Shown in pieces: positions 24,230 to 33,352 of a stretch of 64,000 bases of DNA. Each line of letters starts with the position of its first letter. Position 1 is the first letter of the stretch. The notes beneath the pieces were generated by a model. It worked only from the letters and a program-made list of their open reading frames with translations. It searched no databases and was not told the origin of the DNA. Source of the DNA: Nocardia sp. BMG51109 (lineage in GTDB: Bacteria; Actinomycetota; Actinomycetes; Mycobacteriales; Mycobacteriaceae); NCBI RefSeq assembly GCF_000526215.1, contig NZ_JAFQ01000004.1, positions 2,356,001 to 2,420,000 of the forward strand, in the 5' to 3' direction. The translations under genes were made by a program, and so were the position numbers.

Positions 24230-24904
24230 GTGGGTAAACACAGCTTGCAACGGGAATCTCGGGTTCCGAATTCCGTGAAGGGTGCGCTGGTTTTCGGCGC
24301 CGTGGCCGCTTCGACCGGTGCGATGCCGGCGATCTCGGCACAGGCAGCGACCATCAACGTTCCCGGTTTCGGCAACTTCGACGTGCCGGTTGGCCCGGAA
24401 TACGACCAGCAGGTCGCGCAGGCCAACCAGGCGCTGGCCGATCACGCCGACGAAATCAAGGGTGTCCAGCAGGCAATGGCCGCACCGGCGCCGCAGGCCA
24501 TGCTGCCGGGTCAGCCCGCACCGGCGCCGAACGCGATGGCGCCCGGCCTGCTCGAGCAGACCAACGGCATGGCCGCCCTCGACGCCGCCCGCACCAAGAT
24601 CGGTGCCCAGTACGTCTGGGGTGGTAACGGCCCGAACGGCTTCGACTGCTCCGGCCTGGTCAAGTGGGCGTACAAGCAGGCCGGTATCGAACTGCCGCGC
24701 ACCAGCTTCGAGCAGTCCCACGTCGGCCAGCCGGTCGCCTTCCAGGATCTGAAGCCCGGCGATCTGGTCATCCAGAACGGCGGCGGTCACGTGGCCATGT
24801 ACGCCGGTGACGGTCAGATCCTGCACGCGCCGCAGGCCGGCGATCCGGTCGAGTACTCGAACCTGAATCCCGACTCGATAGTCACCGCACGCCGGGTCAA
24901 CTGA
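24230..24904 (+). CDS. Secreted NlpC/P60 peptidoglycan hydrolase
   Basis: The product is 224 residues from a GTG at 24230 (AGGAG about 11 bases before). It has an N-terminal signal region ending ISAQAA, a linker of about 80 residues, and an NlpC/P60 domain with catalytic Cys in GFDCSGLVKWAY, His in GGGHVAMYAG and the third polar residue in ILHAPQAG. The family cleaves peptide stems of peptidoglycan, mostly between D-iGlu and the diamino acid. It has no SH3 or coiled-coil domain, so it resembles short mycobacterial RipB/RipD-like proteins. The upstream c-di-AMP riboswitch ties it to cell-wall homeostasis. Confidence 0.95.
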   Translation: MGKHSLQRESRVPNSVKGALVFGAVAASTGAMPAISAQAATINVPGFGNFDVPVGPEYDQQVAQANQALADHADEIKGVQQAMAAPAPQAMLPGQPAPAPNAMAPGLLEQTNGMAALDAARTKIGAQYVWGGNGPNGFDCSGLVKWAYKQAGIELPRTSFEQSHVGQPVAFQDLKPGDLVIQNGGGHVAMYAGDGQILHAPQAGDPVEYSNLNPDSIVTARRVN

Positions 24905-24939
24905 CCCCCGTTCGGTCCGGCGCGTAGTCTGCCGACTGT

Positions 24940-25338
24940 ATGCGCGAGGAAACGGATCGGTCGCAGGCCGGTACCGCCCGGGTCGACTCCTGGGTATGGG
25001 CCGTGCGGCTGTTCAAGACACGATCCGCGGCGGCTACGGCCTGCCGCGGCGGGCACGTCCGCGTCAACGGCGTCGCGGCCAAGCCCGCCCAGCAGATCAA
25101 GCCGGGCGACGAGGTACGGGTGCGGGTCCACGGAATCGAACGCATCGTCGTCGTGCAGCGGATCATCGTGAAGCGCGTGGGTGCGGCCATCGCCGCCCAG
25201 TGCCTGATCGACAAGTCTCCGCCGCCGCCCCCGCCCGAGGTCCGCGCGTCCGTACCGCGCCGTGATCGCGGCTCCGGCCGACCCACCAAACGCGAACGCC
25301 GCGAAACGGATCGACTACTCGGCCGCCCCTCCTCCTGA
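24940..25338 (+). CDS. S4-domain RNA-binding protein (HslR/Hsp15-like)
   Basis: This 132-residue protein has an S4 domain at residues 14-70 (RVDSWVWAVRLFKTRSAA, ACRGGHVRVNG and KPAQQIKPGDEVRVRV), followed by a basic tail with six consecutive prolines. The HslR family binds stalled 50S subunits with a nascent peptidyl-tRNA. This gene lies 35 bases after the hydrolase gene; no functional link is evident. Its 3' end may be overlapped antisense by the decayed gene at 25339-25668. Confidence 0.88.
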   Translation: MREETDRSQAGTARVDSWVWAVRLFKTRSAAATACRGGHVRVNGVAAKPAQQIKPGDEVRVRVHGIERIVVVQRIIVKRVGAAIAAQCLIDKSPPPPPPEVRASVPRRDRGSGRPTKRERRETDRLLGRPSS

Positions 25339-25668
25339 ACCACTGCCCTGGTTCCCCTCCGGCGCGCCGTGCCGCGATCGCCACGCCCGGATGCACACCC
25401 CGACCGTTCCAGCGTGCGCAGCAGATACCACAGCTCGGCGGCCGCCGCGACCGTGCCGAGCGCCGCCCGTGGCGCGGCGGAGGCGTCGATGACCAGGGGC
25501 AACGCGACGATGCAGGCGGTGCTGGCGACCGCCACCTGGGCCGTCAGCTCCAGCACCGATCTGCCGCGCAGGCCCTGAGAATCGATGATCGGTAGGACCA
25601 GGGCCGCCGAGCAGGATCAGGGCGAGGGCGGCGAAGGACAACCGCGGCTACTTCTTCGACTCGGGCAT
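25339..25668 (-). pseudogene. Decayed small membrane-protein gene (amber stop plus frameshift)
   Basis: Reading the minus strand from ATG 25668 gives MPESKK, then TAG, then PRLSFAALALILLGG in the same frame. From there the membrane-protein reading continues only after a shift of frame: ALVLPIIDSQGLRG, LELTAQVAVASTACIVALPL and AAAAELWYLLRTLERSG. The joined text looks like a protein with three hydrophobic helices. One in-frame stop and one frameshift therefore separate the pieces. A sequencing error could explain the shift but not easily both lesions. The true 3' end is unclear. Confidence 0.5.
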
Positions 25669-25744
25669 GCCGGCCATCATGCGCCGGGTTCGCGGGCGGT
25701 CGGGACCGACACGCCACGGGCACCGGTGGCGGGTGGAGTCGCGT

Positions 25745-28462
25745 TCAGAGTGCTTCGTCGCGGGGCGGGGTGGGGCGGATTCCGCGGGTCAGGGCCGCAC
25801 CCAGGGCCGCGGCGGTCGAATGGCCGTGCAGCGGTACGGGTTTGACGCCGAGGGGTTTCGGGGCGGGCTGCGGAGGTCCGGCGCCTTCCGGAAGCAGGCC
25901 GCGCAGGCGGGCGGCGATCGGACCGGCGTCGTCGGTAGGGGCGTAGTCGACGGCAAGTACCGACGGCGACCGGTGGCCCAGGGCCACCGACAGCACCGCG
26001 GTGCCCCGCGCCACATCGAACGGGACCATTCCGGCCCGGCGCAGCCTGGCGTCGCCCGCGGAGACCACCGGTCCGGAAATCCATACGCCCCAGCCGATGC
26101 TGCGGATGCGGTCGTCGATCCGGCTGCGCGCCAGGGTGTCCAGGGCGGCGTGCACGGCGGCGTCGGCGGCCTGCCCCGGCGCTCCGAGCGCACCGGTCGA
26201 CGAGGAGGACAGCAGCACGAAATCGACCGGATCGGGTGCGGTGAGGTCGAGCAGATGACCGGCCGCGCCGACCCGGGGCTCGTACAGATCGGCGAGCACA
26301 CCCGTTGTCACCGAGCCGAATTCGGCATCTCGCCGGACACCCGCCGCGTGCACCACCCCGCGCACGGTCGACCCGCAGGCGCGAATGTCGAACAGCGCGT
26401 TGGCCAGATCGGCGCGATCGGTGACATCGCAGCGGACCACGACGATGCGGTCGTCCAGGCCGTCGAGCAGCCGGGGCAGCGGGCGCGGCGCGCGGGTGAG
26501 CACGACGACGTCGCGCGCACCGGCCTCGAGCAGCCAGCGGACCGCCACCGCGCCGAGGGTGCCGAGCCCGCCGGTCACCACGTAGGTGCCCTCGGCGCGG
26601 ATGCCGATCGGCGCGGATCCGGCGGCGACGGACCGGAACCGGCGGCCGCGGACGGTGTGGTCCGAAATCCTAATCTCTTGGGAGACAGTCGGATTCAGCA
26701 CCTGATCGGCCACGGGCGCCGGGTCGTCGTCCGATGCCCAGATCAATCGGGTCGGGAGGGCCGACTCCAATTGCAGTGTCCGGACCAGGCCGGCGATCGC
26801 GTTCTGAGTGAGCGAGTCGCGATCGGTCAGAACCACCGTCAGGGTGGTCGCCGGGCCGTCCTGGACTCGCTGCAGTAGGTCGAGGGCTCCCGCGATACCC
26901 GTCGTGACCGGGACCGGGCGGTCCGGTGTCGGCCATACCAGGACGATGGCCGTCGGGGCGGTGTGGCCGGTCGTCAGCGACGAGACGATCGGTCCGGCGT
27001 CGGCCGGATCGCAGGTCACGCGCAGCGCCGACAGCCGCCGGTCCAGCTCCCGCTCGAGCGCCACCGCGAGCGTGGACTCGCCCACCACGAGCGCTCGCTC
27101 CAGCGGCGGGCGGTGCGGCGCGGCGTGGTGGTCCGGGAACGGTTCCGGCACCCAGTGCTCTTCGGTCACGATCGACGCCGCCCATCCGGCCGCGGTGGCG
27201 ACGGTGGGTCCGTAAACGGCTGTGCCCCGGGTGTTTTCGGCCATGTCGCCGGTCGGGTCGGTCACGTCGCCGTCCACGGCGCGGCCGGTGCCGTCGGTGG
27301 CATCCGGAATGCCGGGTCTCCTCGGTGCACCGCTGCGCCGCGACGATGCCGGACCGGCGGCGGTCAGCCACTCGTAACCCGTGGCGGCACCGGTTGTCGC
27401 TGCCGGGGACGGGTCCGCGACGGCCGTCGGCCGATGCTCGCCCGCCTCGTTGCCGAAGGGCGGACCCGCCTCCGTAACCGGTGGTGCCGTCCTGCCTTCG
27501 GCGTGCAGCCGGGCGACCGCCTCGAGAAAGGTCTCGGCCTCGTCGTCCCGATCGGCCACCGTATATGTCGACTCGCGAAACTCGTCGTAGCCGCGCACCG
27601 CCGCGGCCAGCACCGGGCTGGGCGCGACCTCCACCACCGTCGAGAGACCGTCGGCCGCGGCGGTTTCCAGTGCCGCGGCCAGTTCCACGGTGCCGCAGAC
27701 GTTCTCGGTCCAGTACTCGGCGGTCAGTGCGGCCGTCTCCAGCACCTGGGCACGCCGGACGGTCGAATAGATCGGCAGCCGCGGCCGGCCGACGGCGAGT
27801 CCGTCGAGTCGGGTGACGAAGTCGGGCACCAGGTCTCGCGCCGAAGGGCGATGCAGCGTCGGATCGACGGCGAGAGTGCGGGCGGGCAGCCCGCGCCGGT
27901 GGGCCCGCCGCAGCAGCGTCTCGACGTAGCGCGGTTCGCCGGACACCACGACCGAGCGCGGCCCGTCGACCGACGCGATCGCGACGGCGGCGCGCATCGG
28001 CTCCACCATGCGCCGCAATTCGTCGGGGTCACCCTCCAGCACCGCGGCCGCGCCGGGACCGTCCTGCGGCACCCGGCCGCGGGCCACCGCGACCCGAGCG
28101 CCGTCGGCCAGCGGGAGCGCCCCGCTCACCACGGCGCCCGCGACCTCGCCGACGCCGTACCCGGCGACCGCGTCGAGGCGAATCCGCCATTCCCGCAACA
28201 GTTCCGCCAGCGCGAACTGGTAGCTGAACAGTGCCGGTTGGATCGCGTCGGCCGCCGCGAGGCTGTTCGCGAACCCGTGCCGGGGCGTCCACACCCGCGG
28301 GCCGCCGGCCCGCACCACGGCCTCCGCCGCGGCGTCGACCGCCCGGGCGAACGCCGGATACCGCGCCGCCAGCGCCCGGCCCATTCCGGCGTATTCGCCG
28401 CCCTGGCCGGAGAACAGGAACAACACCCCGCCCCGCTCCCGAGTGCTCGGCCGACCGTTCAT
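25745..28462 (-). CDS. PKS-like acyltransferase-ketoreductase protein with altered active sites
   Basis: The product (905 residues from ATG 28462, GGAG eight bases before) has an AT domain at about residues 12-300 (FLFSGQGGEYAGMG) and a KR domain at about 625-840 (TGGLGTLGAVAVRWLLEAGA). There is no ketosynthase and no carrier domain. The AT nucleophile motif, normally GHSxGE, reads GYGVGE (101-106), so Ser is Gly. In the KR the motif SSxxGxxGxxGQAxYAAAN reads SSSTGALGAPGQAADAAVH: the Ser is present (about 753) but Tyr is Asp (767) and Asn is His (771). The AT-KR layout recalls MbtD/NbtC of mycobactin/nocobactin synthesis, but no siderophore gene is nearby. It may be structural, regulatory or decaying. 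Two tiny coupled ORFs precede it. Confidence 0.85.
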   Translation of the reverse strand: MNGRPSTRERGGVLFLFSGQGGEYAGMGRALAARYPAFARAVDAAAEAVVRAGGPRVWTPRHGFANSLAAADAIQPALFSYQFALAELLREWRIRLDAVAGYGVGEVAGAVVSGALPLADGARVAVARGRVPQDGPGAAAVLEGDPDELRRMVEPMRAAVAIASVDGPRSVVVSGEPRYVETLLRRAHRRGLPARTLAVDPTLHRPSARDLVPDFVTRLDGLAVGRPRLPIYSTVRRAQVLETAALTAEYWTENVCGTVELAAALETAAADGLSTVVEVAPSPVLAAAVRGYDEFRESTYTVADRDDEAETFLEAVARLHAEGRTAPPVTEAGPPFGNEAGEHRPTAVADPSPAATTGAATGYEWLTAAGPASSRRSGAPRRPGIPDATDGTGRAVDGDVTDPTGDMAENTRGTAVYGPTVATAAGWAASIVTEEHWVPEPFPDHHAAPHRPPLERALVVGESTLAVALERELDRRLSALRVTCDPADAGPIVSSLTTGHTAPTAIVLVWPTPDRPVPVTTGIAGALDLLQRVQDGPATTLTVVLTDRDSLTQNAIAGLVRTLQLESALPTRLIWASDDDPAPVADQVLNPTVSQEIRISDHTVRGRRFRSVAAGSAPIGIRAEGTYVVTGGLGTLGAVAVRWLLEAGARDVVVLTRAPRPLPRLLDGLDDRIVVVRCDVTDRADLANALFDIRACGSTVRGVVHAAGVRRDAEFGSVTTGVLADLYEPRVGAAGHLLDLTAPDPVDFVLLSSSSTGALGAPGQAADAAVHAALDTLARSRIDDRIRSIGWGVWISGPVVSAGDARLRRAGMVPFDVARGTAVLSVALGHRSPSVLAVDYAPTDDAGPIAARLRGLLPEGAGPPQPAPKPLGVKPVPLHGHSTAAALGAALTRGIRPTPPRDEAL

Positions 28463-28596
28463 CGCACCGCTCCGGGTGCGCGCCGCGCGTCCCGATTCGC
28501 CGGGACCGCATGGCAAGTGGACGTCAGGACCGATGCCTCGGCCGCCGAACCCGCGGTCGCGGGCCCGGCGCCGGTACTGGGCGGAGGTTCGGTCAT
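28459..28596 (-). CDS. 45-residue ORF coupled to the AT-KR gene
   Basis: ATG at 28596 overlaps the stop of the 13-residue ORF (ATGA), and its own TGA overlaps the ATG of the AT-KR gene (ATGA at 28462-28459). The product starts MTEPPPSTGAGPATAGSAAE and ends with an Arg-rich tail. It has no recognisable domain. The two overlaps suggest real translational coupling. Alternatively it is a frameshifted N-terminal extension of the AT-KR protein. Confidence 0.45.
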   Translation of the reverse strand: MTEPPPSTGAGPATAGSAAEASVLTSTCHAVPANRDARRAPGAVR

Positions 28597-28634
28597 GGTG
28601 TCGAGTACTGATCGATCGTCGTGCTGTGCCCCAT
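28593..28634 (-). CDS. 13-residue leader ORF
   Basis: A very strong ribosome site (GGGGAGGAG, six bases before the ATG at 28634) precedes an ORF encoding only MGHSTTIDQYSTP. Its TGA overlaps the ATG of the next small ORF. This is the best ribosome site of the whole transcript, so ribosomes would load here and pass on by coupling. It could be a leader peptide, a small signal peptide, or the start of a gene broken by a frameshift. Confidence 0.5.
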   Translation of the reverse strand: MGHSTTIDQYSTP

Positions 28635-28760
28635 GTGGCGCTCCTCCCCGCAGTCGGCGGAGATCCCCGGGCGTCAGGTATCCCCCGGCGATTATGCCGA
28701 CAACTCGCGTCGGGGAGAAGGGGCTACCGGCACGCCGCGACGATCGCATAGCGTGGCGCT

Positions 28761-29726
28761 GTGACAGAACCTATCGATCAGCCGGATGTGACTGCCGGCC
28801 GCCCCGGCGTTCTGGGTGCGCTGGCCGACTGCTGTGCCGCGGTGATCGCGACCCCTCGCCGACTGCTGCGGCCGCGCCGTCCCGATGCCGGCTTCCTCGC
28901 GAACCTGCCGGTGGCGCCGCTCCCGCCGGCCCGCCGGACGGTCGCCATGACCGCGCTCGCGCAGGCACGCACCTCCGCGCCGGCCACCCTCGTCGCCGAG
29001 GGGATGCGCAGCCTGCGGTCGCTGCCGATGGCGATGGGCGCCTTCCTGATCGAGCATCCGCAGGCCCGGTTCCTGGTCGATCCGGCGATCTGCGCGAATC
29101 TGCACAAGCGGGTGATGCCGGGCCTGCCCTTCCCGGTCGGCCTGCTGGTCTCGCCCGACAAGCCGGTTCTCGGCCTCGCCGACGCGCTGTCGACCCGGAA
29201 GCTGTCGGGCGAGGACATCGATTTCGCGCTGGCCACCCATCTGCACTGGGACCACGTGTCGGGCCTGCTGGACATGCCCGAGTCGCTCGAGTTGCGCGTT
29301 CCCGGAATCGAATACGAATGGGCGATGTCCGGAGACCGGGCACCCCACAGCGTGGTTCGCGCGACCCTGCAGGACCGCCGGATCGGCAACGTCGAGCTGT
29401 CGGGACCACCCGTCCTCACCTTCGCCCGCAGCCACGATCTGTTCGGTGACGGCGCGGTGATCCTCGTCGATCTCTCCGGCCACACCCCCGGCAGCATCGG
29501 CGTCCTGCTCGCGGTGGACGACGGCACCCGCGTTCTGCTGGTCGGCGACGCGGTCTGGAACACCCTGCAGATCGAGCTGATTCGAGAGAAGGCGCCGCTG
29601 CCGGGCCAGCTCTTCGACACCGACCGGGACAAGACCTTCGAAACCATCCAGCGCCTGCACGCCCTCCCCGAGGGCATCGAGGTCATCGCCAGCCACGACT
29701 ACAACGCGGTCCTCGCCCGGGCGTGA
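28761..29726 (+). CDS. MBL-fold metallo-hydrolase
   Basis: This 321-residue protein has zinc ligands in HLHWDHVSG, a further His in SGHTPGSIG, Asp in GDAVWN and the last His in SHDYN. The N-terminal 70 residues form a Pro/Arg-rich extension. The layout resembles AttM/lactonase-like and related MBL hydrolases; the substrate is not predictable. It is transcribed divergently from the AT-KR unit with only 126 bases between the outermost starts, so the two units may share regulation. The start is GTG. Confidence 0.87.
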   Translation: MTEPIDQPDVTAGRPGVLGALADCCAAVIATPRRLLRPRRPDAGFLANLPVAPLPPARRTVAMTALAQARTSAPATLVAEGMRSLRSLPMAMGAFLIEHPQARFLVDPAICANLHKRVMPGLPFPVGLLVSPDKPVLGLADALSTRKLSGEDIDFALATHLHWDHVSGLLDMPESLELRVPGIEYEWAMSGDRAPHSVVRATLQDRRIGNVELSGPPVLTFARSHDLFGDGAVILVDLSGHTPGSIGVLLAVDDGTRVLLVGDAVWNTLQIELIREKAPLPGQLFDTDRDKTFETIQRLHALPEGIEVIASHDYNAVLARA

Positions 29727-29745
29727 GCGGGCGGAACCCGGCCGG

Positions 29746-29775
29746 GAGCCGTCGTCCCGGGAGCCGTCGTCCCGG
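29746..29775. repeat. 15-bp perfect tandem duplication after the MBL gene
   Basis: GGAGCCGTCGTCCCG occurs twice head to tail (29746-29760, 29761-29775), and CCCGGGATCCGGG follows as a partial palindrome. It lies between converging genes and may help termination. Confidence 0.9.
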
Positions 29776-29819
29776 GATCCGGGCTATCCGGCCCACCGCG
29801 GTGCGAGGGCCGGGGCCGC

Positions 29820-30908
<1,089 letters not shown>

Positions 30909-31017
30909 TTATCCGGAAACGCGCTCTGGTCGACGTAGTTTGCATCAATCGAAAGATCTGGGATGAGCTGGAAAAAGATCAGATGAGAAACGAGCTGTCG
31001 AACCCTCTCTGTAACCC

Positions 31018-31047
31018 TTGTCACGGTCAAAAGTTAGCTGCTATTCT
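31018..31047 (+). promoter_or_regulatory. Putative promoter of fadD5
   Basis: TTGTCA (31018-31023) and TATTCT (31042-31047) are separated by 18 bases and end 35 bases before the ATG, which has GGAGAGGA. This is one of the few consensus-like promoters visible in the window. Confidence 0.5.
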
Positions 31048-31082
31048 CGCGGTTGTTCAGCCGAAGGCGGAGAGGACCATAC

Positions 31083-32654
31083 ATGACCACCGGTGCCCGA
31101 GCGCTCGCCGAACCGATCCGGTCGCGGCGCAACCACTGGAACAACCAGATCGCGGCGCACGCGCTGATGCGCCCGGACGCCGTCGCGATCCGGTTCCGGG
31201 GTCAGGACACCACCTGGAAGCAGTTGCACGAGCGCTCGCTGAAGTTCGCGGACGCGCTCGCCCGTCGAGGGGTCGGGTTCGGCGATCGGGTGCTCATCCT
31301 CGCGCTCAATTATCCCGAGTACCTCGAGGCGGTGTTCGGAATCAACGCGCTCGGCGCCATCGCGGTGCCGGTGAACTTCCGGCTGACGCCGCCGGAGGTC
31401 GCCTACATCGTCGCCGACTCCGGCGGCAAGGCGATCGTCACCGACAGCCTGCTGCAACCACTGGCGACGGGCGTGCAGGCTCAGTCCCCGGGCCTGGAGA
31501 CCTGCATCGTGATCGGCGGGCAGACCGCCGACGGCGTGGTGGGCTACGACGACGCGCTGGCCGAAGAGGGCGAACCCCATGTGCCGCTGGACATTCCGGA
31601 GGACACGCCCTGCCTGATCATGTACACCTCGGGCACCACCGGGAGCCCCAAGGGCGCGATCCTGTCCCACACCAATATGACGGCGCAGGCGCTGACCTGC
31701 ATCCGCGCCATGGACATCTCCGCGGAATCGGTCGGCTTCTGCACCTCGCCGCTGTTCCACATCGCCGGAATCGGCAGTCTCGCACCGGCTTTCCAGCTCG
31801 GCACCAAGACCGTGCTGCACCCGCTCGGCGCGTTCGACGCCACCGAGTTCCTCGACGCGGTCGAGGCCGAGCAGGCCACCACCGCGTTCTGTGTGCCCGC
31901 GCAGTGGCAGCTGATCTGCGAGGAGCCGACGGTCAAGCAGCGCAAGACCGCGCTGAAGATGCTCAGCTGGGGTGCGGCGCCCGCCTCCGACACGGTGCTG
32001 CGGGCGATGGCCGAATGCTTCCCGGAGGCGCAGAACGTCGCGGTGTTCGGTCAGACCGAGATGTCGCCGATCACCTGCGTGCTGGAGGGCCGCGACCAGC
32101 TGCGCAAGCTCGGTTCGGTGGGCAGGCCCATCCCGACCATCCAGAGCCGCATCGTCGACGACGAGATGAACGATGTCGCTCCCGGTGAGATCGGCGAAAT
32201 CGTCTATCGCGGACCGACTCTCATGCAGGGCTACTGGAACAAGCCGGAGGCCACCGCGGAGGCGTTCGCCGGCGGCTGGTTCCACTCCGGCGATCTGGTC
32301 CGCGCCGACGAGGAGGGCTTCGTCTGGGTGGTGGACCGCAAGAAGGACATGATCATCTCCGGCGGCGAGAACATCTACTGCGCCGAGGTCGAGAACGTCC
32401 TGTTCGCCCACCCGAAGATCCACGAGGCCGCGGTCGTCGGCCGCGCCCACGACAAGTGGGGCGAGGTCCCGGTGGCCGTCGTCGCCCTGACCGACGCGGA
32501 CGACACCCTGACCCTGGAGGAACTCGCCCCGTTCCTGAACGAGAACCTGGCCCGCTACAAGCACCCCAAGGACCTGGTCGTCGTCCCCGAACTCCCCCGC
32601 AACGCCAGCGGCAAGGTCGTCAAAGTCCAACTCCGCAAGGACTATTCGGGCTGA
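31083..32654 (+). CDS. fadD5: Fatty-acid-CoA ligase FadD5-like
   Basis: This 523-residue adenylate-forming enzyme has the AMP-binding motif (YTSGTTGSPKGA), SPLFHIAGIGS, the acyl-pocket/adenine motif VFGQTEMSP, the hinge region WFHSGDLVRADEEGFVWVVD, RKKDMIISGGENIYCAE, and the C-terminal catalytic Lys in PRNASGKVVKV. It agrees closely with FadD5 (Rv0166) of M. tuberculosis as I know it, including the N-terminal region around NHWNNQIAAHALM. It activates fatty acids with ATP and CoA. In M. tuberculosis fadD5 lies beside an mce operon; no mce gene is here. Confidence 0.92.
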   Translation: MTTGARALAEPIRSRRNHWNNQIAAHALMRPDAVAIRFRGQDTTWKQLHERSLKFADALARRGVGFGDRVLILALNYPEYLEAVFGINALGAIAVPVNFRLTPPEVAYIVADSGGKAIVTDSLLQPLATGVQAQSPGLETCIVIGGQTADGVVGYDDALAEEGEPHVPLDIPEDTPCLIMYTSGTTGSPKGAILSHTNMTAQALTCIRAMDISAESVGFCTSPLFHIAGIGSLAPAFQLGTKTVLHPLGAFDATEFLDAVEAEQATTAFCVPAQWQLICEEPTVKQRKTALKMLSWGAAPASDTVLRAMAECFPEAQNVAVFGQTEMSPITCVLEGRDQLRKLGSVGRPIPTIQSRIVDDEMNDVAPGEIGEIVYRGPTLMQGYWNKPEATAEAFAGGWFHSGDLVRADEEGFVWVVDRKKDMIISGGENIYCAEVENVLFAHPKIHEAAVVGRAHDKWGEVPVAVVALTDADDTLTLEELAPFLNENLARYKHPKDLVVVPELPRNASGKVVKVQLRKDYSG

Positions 32655-32708
32655 TCACGGCCGGCCCGCCAGGGACCTTCCCGGCGGGGGCGGTGCGGTT
32701 GGGGCAGT

Positions 32709-33350
32709 ATGGGTTTCATGGCCTTCGATAGTGCTCGGACCGCTGTGCTCGCGCTGCACTGGCAGGTGAACGTCATCGAACCCGACGGGTTCTTCGGGCC
32801 GATGCTGGCCGAGCCCGTCGCCGCGAGCGGGGTTGTCGAGCGGGCGGTGGCGTTTCACGCCGCCGCCCGGAAGGCCGGGGTGCCACTGGTTTTCACCCGG
32901 TTCACGATTCCCGTGGGTGAGGGCGGTCTGGTGCGCAACACCGGGTTCATGCGTTCCGTCGCCGCGGCCCAGACCGAGTTCCGGCCGGAATCGCCCGGCT
33001 CGCAGATCGTTCCGGCCATGGCCGAGCAGGCGGAGCAGGGCGCCACGTTCGACAACCAGAAGCTGTCCGGTCTGGCGGGGACCGCGCTGCCGGACTGGCT
33101 GGCCGCACGCGGTGTGGACACGCTGCTGATCACCGGGGTGGCGACGAACCTGACCGTCGAGCAGACTGCCCGGCACGGTACCGATCTCGGTTTCACCGTG
33201 CATCCGATCGCCGACTGCGTCACCGCGGCGGCACCGGAGGTGCACGAGGCGTCGCTGGGCAATCTCGAGCTGACCACCGCCGGCTGCCTGTCCGCGGAGC
33301 AGGCCCTCGGGGAACTGGGCGCACTGCCCGATGGGCCGCGCCCCCACTGA
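32709..33350 (+). CDS. Isochorismatase-like protein lacking the catalytic Asp and Cys
   Basis: This 213-residue protein has the isochorismatase-like fold (AVLALHWQVNVIEPDG, VPLVFTRFTIPVGEGG, DNQKLSGL and TLLITGVATNLTVEQTARHG). The family triad is Asp-Lys-Cys. Here the Asp position is His17 and the Cys position is Thr149; only Lys118 remains. It is therefore probably not a cysteine hydrolase. It might act by another mechanism, bind a ligand or be inactive. It lies 54 bases after fadD5 on the same strand. The start is either 32709 or 32718. Confidence 0.82.
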   Translation: MGFMAFDSARTAVLALHWQVNVIEPDGFFGPMLAEPVAASGVVERAVAFHAAARKAGVPLVFTRFTIPVGEGGLVRNTGFMRSVAAAQTEFRPESPGSQIVPAMAEQAEQGATFDNQKLSGLAGTALPDWLAARGVDTLLITGVATNLTVEQTARHGTDLGFTVHPIADCVTAAAPEVHEASLGNLELTTAGCLSAEQALGELGALPDGPRPH

Positions 33351-33352
33351 AC

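Noticed and set aside
25745..28462. Complete modular polyketide synthase or siderophore cluster
   Set aside because: There is no ketosynthase, carrier protein or NRPS domain anywhere in the window; only AT and KR folds are present.
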